A DNA stretch of 64,000 bases from Cyclaneusma minus (lineage: Eukaryota; Ascomycota; Leotiomycetes; Marthamycetales; Marthamycetaceae), in contig JAKZHN010000011.1 in NCBI GenBank assembly GCA_037179335.1, positions 216,428 through 280,427 on the forward strand, read 5' to 3'. The translations under genes and the position numbers were made by a program. Under the pieces are notes generated by a model. It saw nothing but the letters and a program-made list of their open reading frames with translations. It was not told the DNA's origin and did not search any database. Of this stretch, positions 21,213-32,616 are shown piece after piece. The stretch's first letter is position 1; every line of letters begins with the position of its first letter.

Positions 21213-22718
21213 TCATAGCTCATCCCTAATGTGCTGCTCTGCCTCATTTCGCTGCTCTTCCCCGAAACCTTCCACATTCTCGTCCCATACCCTTTTCTTC
21301 GGATTTGGAGGCATATCGTCCGGTCTCTCCTCCAATACCGTCTCATCCTTTCCTAGCTCTTCTACGGTCTCCCTGAGTACCATCTCCTCCTTTTCTATGT
21401 CATTCGCGGCCTCCTCAGCTTCTCTCTTCTCCCTCTCCACTCTCTCTCGTTGCATTCTCTCGTATTCGAAAGCCCCTTTATAAGCTTCCTCTCTCTGCTC
21501 CTCGACCATGTCACCCACATCTTGCACATACTGCAATGGCTTCTTCTTCCCCCCTCCTGTATTGATATTTGGCGGCACATTAGTGTGCCCCGGCTGTCTT
21601 GGTTTCCTCGTCCCCAAACCATGGGTGACCGGCGTATTGATCGTTGGCACCTCTTTAATCCCCTCTACTCCTGTCGCAGCCCTCTGTCCCGCCCCATTAG
21701 CACCAACCGCCTCTTTCACCACATCCGCATAACCCATCTCCGTAATTCCATCTCTACCCCTCAGCCCCAGAACCGCAAATACACCCATCCACGCCTTCCA
21801 AAACAGCTTGAGCGGAAGCCACAACAGCCACCACGCAGGTCCATAGATCCACCGTCGAAACACCAGCCATCCGATAGTCACTGCCAATATATAAAATGCA
21901 GTTTCGAGATACCACGTATCGCTCTTCTGGCTCCTTAACAAGGTACTCAGAAGATTCTTGCTAGCCTTCAACATGCTATCGAGCGAAGTATAGCTCTCAG
22001 AAAGCTCCGAGAGCGCGGCTGTGGATTCCTGCAATGTCTGGTGCGCGAAGTGCGAGCGAGATAGCTCGTTTGACATCAGGGCATGTGTGCGACGCAGCGC
22101 GAGCGTCACGTCTGATGTCGCATTGAGGAGCTTTTCGTCTTTGGACTGTGGGAGGTTGGGGGTCGTATTGTAGCGTCTGGGCGGGAGAATCTGCGATGTG
22201 TTCGGAGAGGATGCAGATGAGTCGGGGCGAGGGGCGATGAGGGCTTCGAGGACGAGAGAGCGTTCGAGGCGCTTTGCCTCTTCGAGGGCGGATTTGGCAG
22301 AGAGTTGGGCTTTGCGAAAGGCGATTTGTGCCCTGCGTCGGGAAATAGGTTAACCATTTTGAAATGTTTGTAAAGAAGGGGATTGCAAAAGCGGAACAGA
22401 AGCATACGCATTTAATTCTAGGCCGGCTTTCCTAGCCACGTCTTCTAATGCATGTTTGTCTCTTTCCAGCTCGCTCCCCGGTCTCCCAGAAGGCAGTTCT
22501 ACTACATCCTGGCGCAAGGCCTCCAAATCCTCATCCTGATCCTTTATGGTCTGATGAATTTCTTGGATGAGCTCGGCGCAAACATCGCCTTTGAGGCCAT
22601 CGAGGGGAATGGATCCAGGCTGGAACTTGATGGTGGCTAGGCGGTTAATGAGGGTCTGGAGCTGGGTGGTGGTTTCTTGGAAAGCGGCTAGACGGGCAGA
22701 GATGGTGTCGAAGGACAT
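21213..22718 (-). CDS. SEC20: Sec20-type Qb SNARE of Golgi-to-ER retrograde transport
   Basis: Exons 22718-22408 and 22332-21213; 476 residues. The N-terminal coiled-coil half (MSFDTISARLAAFQETTTQL...) is followed by the Sec20 domain with the SNARE-like block LLNATSDVTLALRRTHALM...LQESTAALSELSESYTSLDSM and a membrane segment (WYLETAFYILAVTIGWLVF, then a second hydrophobic stretch WWLLWLPLKLFW). The C-terminal tail is acidic and ends in RDEL, an HDEL/KDEL-like ER retrieval signal; yeast Sec20 ends in HDEL, so a lumenal C-terminus fits. It works with Tip20/Dsl1 and Ufe1 to fuse COPI vesicles with the ER; the COPI zeta gene is also in this window, at 54815. Divergent from mL53. Confidence 0.9.
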
Positions 22719-23119
22719 GTTGAGGATTGTGTCGGAGATGCACAGGCTCTCGTTATCGTGGAACCATTGCCGTATAAATAGGGTCTGGGGCGTATTTTAG
22801 GAGAGGTTGGCTCTTGCGACGGAGGATTACGGAGGAGTACTTTCTTGTGGCCAGCAGGCTTTGAGGTGTCGCAAGCTCAGCGGATGTTGCCGTCCTCGCC
22901 GTCGTGCCTGCATGTCTTTTTCATTGAACCTCACCGAATTGCTGCCATTGACCGACACAGCATGTACATTTGCCAGTGACCGCAATTCTCCCACTACAAA
23001 TTTCTTGGTACAGTAAACCAATCCCTTATAAAAGCCCACCAAGCAGAACCTAACTTTCAATCCTCATAGGCAGCGCGACTGCACCAACTTCCACATCCAC
23101 GTCCTCCTCCACAGACAAA
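22719..23119. promoter_or_regulatory. Bidirectional promoter region, Sec20 / mL53
   Basis: 401 bases between two divergent start codons. TATAAAA at 23027-23033 lies about 90 bases before the mL53 start; TATAAATAG near 22774 reads toward the wrong side for Sec20. Individual elements are tentative. Confidence 0.5.
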
Positions 23120-23460
23120 ATGATTACCCGCTATCTCACCGACATCCGCACAACCTTCAACCCCTTTTCCGCCCGATCCAAAGCCGCTCGTCTGTTCCTC
23201 ACCTTCCTGCCCTCCAATGCGCGCCAGACCATGAAGATCGATACCAAGCTTCTGCCACGGACCTCGAGGGAGCGTAGTTCCATAGTCGTCAAATTCAGTA
23301 CGTGGCCGCCGTTTCTTCTCGAATTGCTGCTAACAGTCAAACAGAGGACGGAAGGGAGATGTCCCTCGATGCCGAAAAGCTGGGCATTAAGGGCGTCATG
23401 GAGGAAGTTGACCGACATTCGCGGATACTGGCAAGGAAGGACGAGTTGGAGGGTAACTAG
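23120..23460 (+). CDS. Mitochondrial large ribosomal subunit protein mL53 (MRPL44 family)
   Basis: Two exons, 23120-23297 and 23345-23460, joined through an AAG codon, give 97 residues. The N-terminus MITRYLTDIRTTFNPFSARSKAARLFLTFLPS closely follows the family pattern (start MITKY, then FNPF, then ARLFL), and the second exon supplies KDGREMSLDAEKLGIKGVMEEVDRHSR. The 47-nt intron has donor GTACGT and branch CTAAC. The product is imported into mitochondria and sits in the large ribosomal subunit. The upstream stretch TTATAAAA near 23026 may be its TATA box. Confidence 0.9.
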
Positions 23461-23936
23461 TGACAAGAAGAAAGCATCTTGTGTGTGAATATTGGGTTTG
23501 GCTGCATCTGCATGGCGTTTCTGGTACGATTGTGCTGTATAAATTTTGGGGAGTAACGGGGTGAGATGAAAGCAAATCTGCATCTACAACTCCAATCATA
23601 CAGACTGCATTGTGCTGTCACTTTTCTGAATCACTTGGTGGCTGGTGATTCCCAGATGACTGTGGGCTGGATTATTGGATATCTATCAAACTATTTTATT
23701 ACAGTATTACGCTTCAAATTCAAGCATGCTTCGACCAACCGCGCATAGATGAATGAGACGAGAACGGAAATCTGAAAATCCCCGCCGGCGCCGTACCCGA
23801 ATGCAAAATCAACGAGACCGATATCGAAACAGCGCCGAAGTCAAGAGCATGCTAGAAAGGAAGACTGAATGCCGCTACCGCCACGCAACCTTCTTCCACC
23901 TGACCCAACCATGACACAAAGGAATCCCCGACATGA
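23461..23936. other. Convergent 3' intergenic region
   Basis: 476 bases between the mL53 and DUF2417 stop codons. No gene or repeat is recognised. Confidence 0.5.
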
Positions 23937-25575
23937 TCAGGCATGGACCAACTTCTTAAGTCTCTTTTCCATCATCTCTCTGCCCTCCAAAGTCTTCCAG
24001 ACCTCATGAGGAGCCTTGTTCACGATATCCCAGTTGACGACATTCCTCGTCAACTCGCTGTAAGCTCTCTGCTTATCAGCCCAGGTGCTGCTCTTGCGAA
24101 CCTCGATGCCCGAGCTGACAACAGCCACCGGAAGCTTGTCGTATTGGATGGTCTTGGCACTTGTCACCTCACTCTTTGTCAAAGAGTCGGCAACCAGAGT
24201 CTCTTGCAATTTGGCCTTGATGTACTTTCCGCCTTGGTAAGCCACTTTTCCGTAGACGCGGTCCTCTCGACTTCGGCCCTTGAATAGGGCACCACTGAGT
24301 CGATCGAGGCCGAGAGGAGAGAGCACACCGCGGACCCAGAGCATGAAACCTCGGTTTGCTCCAGAGAGCCTGTAGAGGAGGTCCTCGTGGAGTGGATCGA
24401 CGAGAAGCATGCCCTTAATGTCCTTGGCGTGTCGAGAGGAGAAAACTCGGCTGTAGATGCTACCAACACCTGCACTAGCGACAACCCAGGGACCAGTCTC
24501 GCCAGCACGGGCAAGGGCTTCGGACAAAGCATCAGCAGCCATGCCTGCGGAAAATGGAGATGGGGCGTTGTCCGAGAAGGCGAAGCCAGGACGGTCCCAG
24601 TAGCAGTAGCGGCTGATTGATCCGTTCTTGAGGGCACTTCGAGCGAAGGTCCCAAAACCATCTTCCATTGGTCCCTCGCCAGCCTCAAACATAACGGTGG
24701 GCACCTTGATACCACTGGAATCGGTTTTGTTGCCTTCGCAGAAGAGGTGGACTTGGTATTTCTCGCCATCAACATAGTAATGGTCACCTGGTGCCTCAAG
24801 AGATGCATCTCGAGCTCGAAGAATCAGGACCGCCGTCAAGAGGACGGCTACGATTACCATGATGACCAGAATAATAGTGGAAGCGGTGACAGCAAGCCAT
24901 TCGGCGAACGTTCTCCTGGTCTCTGCGCGTCCTGTGAGACGTTCCTCCTCTTCCTTTTTGCCCCACGTTACTAATCTGTCCGATAGGATTGACCAGATGG
25001 AGATTAACAAGGCCCAGACGACACTGACGATGCCGACCCAGCCCTCCTCAAGACGCAGTCTTGGGACAGACAGGATCAAGATCATGTCGATCAGCAAGAC
25101 GAGCGAAAGGACGAGACATATTATTCGCGCGCCTCGCGAGGGAGTCGTGAAGAACAACAGAGCCACAAGAAGATTTCCCAGCGACAAGCAGGTGTACGAG
25201 AAGTCGAAGAAGCCGGATCCGCGGGAGTGCATTCCAGGTGGGCTGACGAAGATGGAAACGAGCAGGAGGGTCCACCAGAGGAAGGTGATGACAGCCAGGA
25301 CTACGGTGAAAAATCGCATAAACCGGACGCTCCAAAGGTTGTAGGGCGACACCTAATGCAAGTCAGTATTACTGGGAACATGATGTGGCATCTTTCTCTG
25401 ATATCAGACATACAGCTGGGTCATCTGGGCTCAAGTAGCCTTCACGGGGCTGCTGGGGAGGCAAGAGTCTGGTGCGCTCATCTGCTTCGATGGAGGAACG
25501 GGGAGCATCGCTGCCCTCGCCATTCTGAGCGACGGGCTGCTCGTCGTCTGTCTTGGATCCCCACATTGACGGCAT
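23937..25575 (-). CDS. DUF2417 multi-pass membrane protein with alpha/beta-hydrolase-like domain
   Basis: Exons 25575-25414 and 25352-23937; 525 residues. Residues 1-55 are polar and carry a possible endosomal/vacuolar sorting motif (ERTRLLPP). Then come five or six membrane spans, from FMRFFTVVLAVITFLWWTLL through ASTIILVIMVIVAVLLTAVL (about 62-225). A hydrolase-like domain follows (VPTVMFEAGEGPMEDGF, YCYWDRPGFAFSD, LLVDPLHEDLL). At the nucleophile elbow, where active hydrolases have G-H-S-x-G-G, this protein reads A-S-A-G-V-G, so the serine is apparently missing and catalysis is doubtful. The layout is that of fungal DUF2417 proteins. It is divergent from PP2A methylesterase, itself an active-type alpha/beta hydrolase; the two share no close similarity. 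Confidence 0.88.
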
Positions 25576-26571
25576 TGTGGCAGCTGGTTTCCTGAAAGAG
25601 ACTCGGATTCGTCGGACTCAGTCGATAGGAGGAAGACGACCAAAGGAGGCAGACGGTGGCACAAGACGCAGTTGGTGACGGCAACAGGTAGTTAAGAGCC
25701 GTTGAACGGAATGAGCAGCCTCGACGGCGACTTTCCGATTGAAAGGTTAAGGAGAGCCTAGACCGTTATGGGATGGCGTTGGCAGTCCTTTCAAGGCAGA
25801 GGCGAAACTTGTTATTGGCCGGCGTTGCAAGCTCTGGAGCTCTTGCAAGCTTCACAAAGGCGCTACAACGTGGAATCGCGAGCGGTCACATCTTCGCGCG
25901 TGCTGAAGCTTTTTCCGCGCTGGAGCTTGCTCGATCGAGAAAGCTGTGGCGCTGTGGACGGCGATGTTCGATGCAGCTACGTCATGAAACCAAGAAGCCC
26001 AGACACATACAACCGAGCTTGGCAGAGCATGCTAAAGTCGGCGACTGGCATGTGTGGCCTGCCTTTCTGGATAATACTGACAGCGTACAACAAGGGAGTG
26101 TGTTGTTCAATTTCTAGGAAAAAGAAGAAACGGTGATTGATGTTCAACCCGTTGACGGGGAGTAACGAGGCACAGGGGCGGATTGGCATGGGGAATTCCC
26201 ATAATCCCAACCTTGACAATGACGGCACTTTCTACGCGAGTCTAGATCATCGACCATCGGCTTCCTGCATCGATATTTGTGAACCCATGCCAAATTGCCA
26301 ATCTGCGCCGTGAAGCTGGATCGAGACCAAGTAACCCTTTCAACTCCAACACTCGAACTTTCAGAAAAGGCAGTGCTGCAGTAGCGTATCCGGGTTAGCA
26401 ATCCGAGCCGCGTCCTTGGTCTCGGCCCGCAGCCAGCCAAAGAATTCCAGATCACGGTAAACTACGCGGCTGCCAGCTTCACGACCAACACCGTAAAGGT
26501 CTTGGTACAGCCGACGTATCAAGGCAGGCCTCCGACATGCCATTGCCACGTGCACCCCAAATCCAATCACC
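25576..26571. other. Divergent intergenic region, DUF2417 / PPE1
   Basis: About 1 kb with the two promoters. No conserved coding sequence; the open frames at 25768-26136 in two plus frames have no recognisable product. Confidence 0.5.
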
Positions 26572-27913
26572 ATGAGTGACCTCCAGCGTCAGTTCGCAAA
26601 GGCAAAGCTTGCCGCTCTGCCTGCTCAATTGGGGCCAGACCTTTTCAATGAAGCCGACGAGCCTGACCATAATGCTGATCTATCAGCTGATCACTTAGAC
26701 GACGATTCCTCCTCAGCCTCCTCGGCCTCATCGACCGGGACTATCACGCCATCAGTAAATAGACATCTATTTGCAAGACCTCAGGGGTAACCCCTATCCG
26801 CGTCCCACCAGCAAGACACAGGCTAACAATAACAGGGCACCGAAGAAGTCCCTTGACCAAATACCATGGACGACATTCTTCGAACGAGATCTCAACTTCA
26901 AATCGTCAAGAGATGATTGCACTATTGACTACCATGTCTATCTGACTTCCCCAACCGGCAAGTCGCCCCTCTTCGTCACCCACCACGGTGCCGGCTCCTC
27001 AGGTCTATCCTTTGCAGCCCTCACATCTGAGATCCGGAAACTTCTCCCAGGAGCAGGAATCTTGTCCCCAGACGCCAGAGGCCATGGATCTACTCATGCC
27101 ACTTCTCCCAGATCACTCAATGGCTCCGCTCAAGCAGACCTTGATCTTAGCCTAAGCACACTCAGTGCGGACTTGATAGACGTCATTTTCAAGACGAAAG
27201 AAGCGATGTCCTGGAAAGAGATGCCACCTCTCGTCCTCATCGGACATTCTCTCGGAGGAGCTGTGGTCACCGACGTAGCCAAGTCCGGAAAACTGGGAGA
27301 CAAAGTCCTAGGGTATGCAGTTCTTGACGTTGTCGAGGGCTCGGCCATGGATGCTTTGCAGTCTATGCAAACATATCTCTCGACCCGACCTCCAGGCTTT
27401 GCCACATTGGAGGCGGGAATCGATTGGCATCTTCGGTCGAGAACTATCAGGAACACGATATCGGCGAGAACATCAGTTCCAGCCCTCCTAACTCATGATC
27501 CTGAAGCATCGGCGACTAGACCCTGGGTCTGGAGAACTGATCTAGCCGCTACACAACCATTCTGGGAGGGCTGGTTTGTAGGACTCAGCAAGAAATTTCT
27601 GGAAGCCAGAGGCGGGAAACTGCTTTTGCTTGCTGGAACGGATAGACTAGACAAGGAACTGATGATTGGTCAGATGCAAGGTATGTCATGAAGAAGATTC
27701 GCCTTGTACTCGTTGTAGCACCTTTGAGACTTACTTTCTGTCTCAGGCAAATATGCTCTGCAAGTCTTTCCTGACGCAGGCCATTTCATTCACGAGGACG
27801 TGCCGGAGAAGACGGCAGTCGCCGTTGTAGATTTCTACAAAAGAAACGACAGGAGCGCTCTCGTTCTGCCACCAAAGGTATCAGACTTGCTCAGGGCTGG
27901 ACGGAAAGTCTAG
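26572..27913 (+). CDS. PPE1: Protein phosphatase methylesterase 1
   Basis: Serine hydrolase that removes the methyl ester from the C-terminal leucine of the PP2A catalytic subunit. Exons 26572-26786, 26836-27680 and 27747-27913; 408 residues. The N-terminal 70 residues are acidic and Ser-rich, typical of fungal members. Core blocks: PLFVTHHGAGSSGLSFA (oxyanion region), ILSPDARGHGSTH, nucleophile elbow LVLIGHSLGGAVV (Ser at about 207), DVVEGSAMDAL, and the catalytic histidine in FPDAGHFIHEDVPEKTA. All three exons join in phase with GT-AG introns. The start ATGAGTGAC is preceded by ACC in a good context. Confidence 0.94.
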
Positions 27914-28677
27914 GTCATCTAGATACCAGGAGCATACTCGAAATCAAACCTGGGTGCTCATGACACCAAATATCTGGGAATAATCTATCATACACGGGAG
28001 TGCTTGTCTTCTTGCCTGTTCAAAAGCTTTATCCCGTCGGAAATACGCTAATTCATCAGTCGACGTAATGCAAACCGTCCTTGATGGTGAGTTGGCTGTT
28101 TCCAAACCTAATAAGTCCAATCAGGAATGTAGCCTTATACTCTAATCATCAAGAATATTCCTAGTAATTGTGGATATTCCTAATTACTTAAGGTATTCAG
28201 AATTACTGGACATATTTCTAGTAATCGTGGATATTCCTGATTGCAAGATATTCTGAATCATTGGGGATATTCCCAATAATTCGGGATATTGCGAGTTACT
28301 TGAATTCTCCAAATTACTTGGATCGTCACAAAGTAGCAGGGCAGTAGTCCTGTCGTCCAGAGACCAGAATGCACGAAAAAGTTGTCACACTCTGGCATAG
28401 GGGGGCAGGGGTCGCGCTCATTGTAGTGTCGGAGCTACGTAAGTCTAAAGTCCGACGAGGGTACTGTAACATTCCAGACCTCCATTCATACTCTACTACA
28501 TCCACGTTTATTCATGTTCATTTGAGATCTCAGGTTGCCACAGCTTCAATGTTTGTAGTAGCCTTTGAATTCCACTCTTTCATCAATCGTATTGTACGAT
28601 ATTAGGTACATTTGCCGATCTCTGCCCCGCCACGGTCCACCGTCCACCTGGCACCAATAAGTTCATAAAGCATAAAT
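27914..28677. other. Intergenic region with a 19-bp repeat array
   Basis: Three-prime flank of PPE1, then the array at 28150-28322, then the F-box promoter. No coding sequence recognised. Confidence 0.5.
28150..28322. repeat. Degenerate 19-bp tandem array, copy 3
   Basis: About nine units such as GAATATTCCTAGTAATTGT, GGATATTCCTAATTACTTA and GGATATTCCCAATAATTCG. No flanking inverted repeats are visible. Confidence 0.8.
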
Positions 28678-30246
28678 ATGGACCTCACTTCGCTTTCCAC
28701 CGACATCTTCCTGCTTATAACCGCCTATCTCTCTTCTGAAGATTGTATTTGCTGTCTCCGCGTCAGCAAAACATGGAATGCCGCCTTCAGCGACCCTGAG
28801 GTGTGCCGTCAGGTCCTCCTTCGCCATTATCCACGCGCCTGGGACGTTCGACTTGCATCATATACCAGCGACTGGTCAGCGATCCTATCCGAAGTCGCTA
28901 AGAGGTATCACTTCCTGAAAACTGGAACACCCCGTTCTGTACAGAAACTCTCGATCGCCAAATCGCTGGATATCCCCACTTGGTGCCGCTATTATGGGGT
29001 GGCGAGCTGGCAACGCAGCCTGGAGTTCGAAGGCAAAACTGCCCGCTTTCACTACCCCGAGACATTATGGACCTACGACGCAAAATTGGGCATTCTGGTG
29101 TTCCCGTCTTTGGAGCTTAGAAGCTACGCCGTCTATGACCTCGCCCGGGGTGTTCTAGGACCGGTAGATATCGAGTCCGAGAGCAAGGTCGTGCGAAGAA
29201 TCCGGATAAACGATGGTCTCCTGGTCGTAGAATGGTGCGAACCGGAAGCCTACCACCAACTCAACGAGTCCGAGATGGTCTCTCGTCACTTCGCCACAGC
29301 CTTTGATATCACCTTCACCTCTTCCTCTGACCCAGAAGCCGAAGGAAGTTGGCAAGCTATTTTCCGTAACGAATGGCGGATTCATTTCCTCGGTCTTACT
29401 TTGAACTCCCAGGACCGCTTCTTCAGTGCTCACACACGCACGCATTACGTTGTCTACTTCTGGCAGCCCAACCGCAGCGCCTGGGGTGAAGATGAGCCTA
29501 TTGAATCACTTACCATCTGGTCCATTGCCAGCCCTTCTCCTTACCGACCGTCTCTCGATCCGTCTGGCTCTTCCGGTCCGCCTCCATCATCTGGCCCGCA
29601 CGTCATCCGACGATTCTCGTTCTCGGACCTTGACTTCTACAACATCCGACAACGCTCCGCACCAACACTACGCAACTTGGAATTGGATGACAACCACCTG
29701 TATGTAGTTTCCGAGGACCATCGCTGGCTTGTAGGCGATCAAGCAGGCCACAATCTTCCTCGTATGGGGCACACAGTAAAGACCGTTGGAATTCCCTTTG
29801 CCACTGGGCCTCACTGGCAAGATCGATGTGGCGCCGACCCATCGAATGGGAATGTGGCTCTTTCGTTCTGTAGCCGGGAAAGTGATTATCGCCACCCATC
29901 CAGAGCACCTTGCTGGCGTCACGAACAATTCCCCTATTTGTCGATTAGTGAGGCAGTGGATGCGGCTGCGGGCGTGCGATGGTGTGCAAGGCATTGTTTT
30001 ATGCTGGAGACGATCAAGGCGGATATAAGGCCGAAAATGGAGGTGAGTGGCTTTGGTGAGGGGGTTGAGGCTGTGTTGCGGGACCAATGGTATGACCAGC
30101 TGATGGAGAAGGGGAAGATTGAGGGGAATGAGAGGTGGATGGTTGGGGAGAATGGTGAGGACGAGGTGGTGATTTTGAGGTTTGACGCTGGAGCTCAGTG
30201 TCAGGAGCGGGAAATTGTAAGAGCTTTAGAGCACCTCAGAATGTGA
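28678..30246 (+). CDS. F-box protein, 522 aa, single exon
   Basis: An F-box at residues 3-45 (LTSLSTDIFLLITAYLSSEDCICCLRVSKTWNAAFSDPEV) suggests a substrate adaptor of an SCF ubiquitin ligase through Skp1. The remaining 470 residues contain repeated beta-rich stretches (LRSYAVYDLARGVLGPV, VVYFWQPNRSAW, HLYVVSEDHRWLVGDQ) compatible with a propeller-like fold, but no WD or kelch consensus is clear. A C-terminal acidic helix ends the protein. The F-box call is firm; the target is unknown. A 19-bp repeat array begins about 35 bases after the stop and is probably within the 3' UTR. Confidence 0.88.
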   Translation: MDLTSLSTDIFLLITAYLSSEDCICCLRVSKTWNAAFSDPEVCRQVLLRHYPRAWDVRLASYTSDWSAILSEVAKRYHFLKTGTPRSVQKLSIAKSLDIPTWCRYYGVASWQRSLEFEGKTARFHYPETLWTYDAKLGILVFPSLELRSYAVYDLARGVLGPVDIESESKVVRRIRINDGLLVVEWCEPEAYHQLNESEMVSRHFATAFDITFTSSSDPEAEGSWQAIFRNEWRIHFLGLTLNSQDRFFSAHTRTHYVVYFWQPNRSAWGEDEPIESLTIWSIASPSPYRPSLDPSGSSGPPPSSGPHVIRRFSFSDLDFYNIRQRSAPTLRNLELDDNHLYVVSEDHRWLVGDQAGHNLPRMGHTVKTVGIPFATGPHWQDRCGADPSNGNVALSFCSRESDYRHPSRAPCWRHEQFPYLSISEAVDAAAGVRWCARHCFMLETIKADIRPKMEVSGFGEGVEAVLRDQWYDQLMEKGKIEGNERWMVGENGEDEVVILRFDAGAQCQEREIVRALEHLRM

Positions 30247-30280
30247 GCGAGAGAGACTGTGGGAGTCTCCTGGTTATCTA

Positions 30281-30462
30281 GAATATTCCAAATTATTGTG
30301 AATATTCCAAATTATTGTGAATATTCCAAGTTTTTGGGAATATTTCAAGTTTTTGTGAGTATTCCAAATTGTTGAGAATATTCCGAGTTATTGAGAATAT
30401 CCCCTAGGGCAGGGAATACTCCTAGTTCTTGAGAATATTCCTAGTCCTTGAGAACATTCCTA
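30281..30462. repeat. Near-perfect 19-bp tandem array, copy 4
   Basis: About nine and a half units, the most regular array of the window: GAATATTCCAAATTATTGT is repeated with few changes. At least five units keep the palindrome GAATATTC, giving GAAnnTTC dyads every 19 bp or a multiple of it. It starts just after the F-box stop codon. Confidence 0.85.
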
Positions 30463-31348
30463 ACATCAATGTCCTAGCTTATCAGATGTATAGAGAGAGA
30501 AAAGATCTAAGTCTACAGTTGATTCATGATTGCAGGCACCACCAGGCAGCTTGGAGCTGAGCTAGCATGAGGGCCATGCCTAGGCCTAAGCTCAACAATT
30601 AAGAATAACCACGCGGGATTTACCTAACAACATTGATCTTAGATGATTCGAGCAAAGGCTATGAAACGAGGAGAAGCCGTTCCTAATCTGGAGTAGCTTG
30701 GGGTGCTTTCAACCACCAGGGGCGATTTAGCACATTCCTCAAAGAAGCTTTTGCGAAGTATTGGTTTTTGGGGTACCTAGCTGGGAACGATGAATCTCCG
30801 AGTAATCGACAGGGAAGGTTGGTGGTGGTCCATTTAGCATGAGATCAAAACCACATCTGTGAAGCTTTTCAGGCATTGACGGTTGACATGAAGTGTCATG
30901 CGTACCGACTTCTACCAATGCCTGATTTTCTCCTCATCGAGCACGGTCTGACCGCCTAGGCAGTCTGTTGTCGACTAGCATTCCCCAAGTCTCGACTGTT
31001 GCTGTATGGCCGTCCGTCACCCCTGCCCTAATACTAAATGCATTAACTACACCCACCGAACGGAGAGCGAGAGAACGAGAACCACGGAAACGAGAAAACA
31101 CTGCAGACTTTGGAAGTTGAGTATATTGATATTGAAACTCGGGAATATTGACATGGATGCAGAGGGTATACGCCTCGTTCGTAATCGTATCGTACGTCAC
31201 AGATAGCCCTCCACCCCCAAGTCCAAGGCAACATGCCAACGCCGCCGTTCCCTCGATGATGCCCGATTGTCAAACGCCAGTCCATGATGCTAAACCTCAA
31301 AAGTACCTGGTGATACTCCTCCTATGTATGCCGTGCTGTAATCCGGCT
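30463..31348. other. Convergent intergenic region
   Basis: Between the array after the F-box gene and the STIMATE-family stop codon. No recognisable gene. Confidence 0.5.
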
Positions 31349-32616
31349 TCACTTTCTTCTCTCGCTAGCACTGCCATTGTCTGCGTCCCTCGACTCGGTC
31401 TCGCCATCGACAGCTGGGTCGTATTCTCGCACCTCACTCTTGCCTTTCTTCCCCGCAACCTTCTCGTACGCATCTATCTTCGGATCCAGCTCGGCATTGC
31501 TCTTCGGAAGCAGATTGTCCTCATCTCCTGTACGGATTTCCTCGCTACTTCCACCCTCACCGTCCACAAAGCGTCCTGAATCATTACTGTGATAGCTCTC
31601 GCCATCTCCTCTGCTGCCATCTACCAACTCATGCTCCACCCTTCCTTTGATGAAGCCATCAATAATGTAGTATTGTGTAGCATTCATGATGACAGGGAAG
31701 AAGAGCATGACGAAGAAGACCTGGAGCCTCTCGTTGCCTTCGGTCCAGCGGAGGGCCCAGTCGCCAACGCGTGAGATCCAGGGCAGCACAAGAAAGATGA
31801 TGAGGACGCAAAATTTCATGCCAAGGAGTCCGAGGAAGTAGATGACGGACTGTTTGTACCACCAGTAGGCGCGTGGCGGACTACCATAGTGGCCAGATTG
31901 GATGGATTCGCGAGGTTGGCCGAAGGGTATCATGTGAAATAGGCCGGTGAGAACGCGGAGGAGGACTATGAGAATTGGTATGCCGATGGTTGTCTGAGTG
32001 TAATGTTAGCAGGCCTATTCCAGGAGATAAGATGATATTTCCTTACGTCGATGGCAAGATTCAACAAGTAGAAAGAACACGGATTAGGACTATATCCCCC
32101 ATCGTCACCGGCCGACCTCGACTGCACGACCGCTGTATCTACGGTCAGAGTAAATTGGCCCGACGACAACATCGACATCAACAAGTTCGCAATATGCACC
32201 AGCACCGACCCAACTACTTGTTTCGAGGCATCGAAGAACCAAATCTTGATAGGTCGCTGCGGTCGTTCTCGCCACCGCTTGAATACCAAAGCCGAAACGG
32301 CCAGCAAGCCCAGTGCACCTTGCACAACCAGCGCAAAAGGACCTAATAGTTGACATTCGCCGGTCGGTGGGGGCGCATGATGGCCGATAAAATTCGACAT
32401 TGGATGAACTTGAGTGACTGGCGGAGAGGAGAGGTAGGGAGTCGCGAGTGCTTCAGCAGCGGTAGGCATGTCGATACCTAGACGTAGGGTTGCACTCGGT
32501 GTAGCAGCAATCGTTGCTATGGCGAAAGTGGCGGCAGAGGATATAAGGGATTCGACGAGCCCATTGCCAGTGGAGGTGGGCGTTGCATGGGGCTCGTAGC
32601 CCGGCGGAGGAAGCAT
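31349..32616 (-). CDS. STIMATE-family multi-pass membrane protein (vacuolar/ER membrane)
   Basis: Exons 32616-32047 and 31993-31349; 404 residues, with a GCTAAC branch site in the single intron. The core carries the family blocks CQLLGPFALVVQGALGLLA, KRWRERPQRPIKIWFFDASKQ, a membrane segment IGIPILIVLLRVLTGLFH, YYGSPP-like GHYGSPPRAYWWYKQSVIYF, and FFVMLFFPVIMNATQYYIIDGF. Animal STIMATE (TMEM110) controls ER-plasma membrane junctions with STIM1; the yeast relative YPL162C is a vacuolar membrane protein. About 120 N-terminal residues before the core and a polar C-terminal tail of about 80 residues (GEGGSSEEIRTGDEDNL...) are variable. Function in fungi is not established. Confidence 0.85.
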
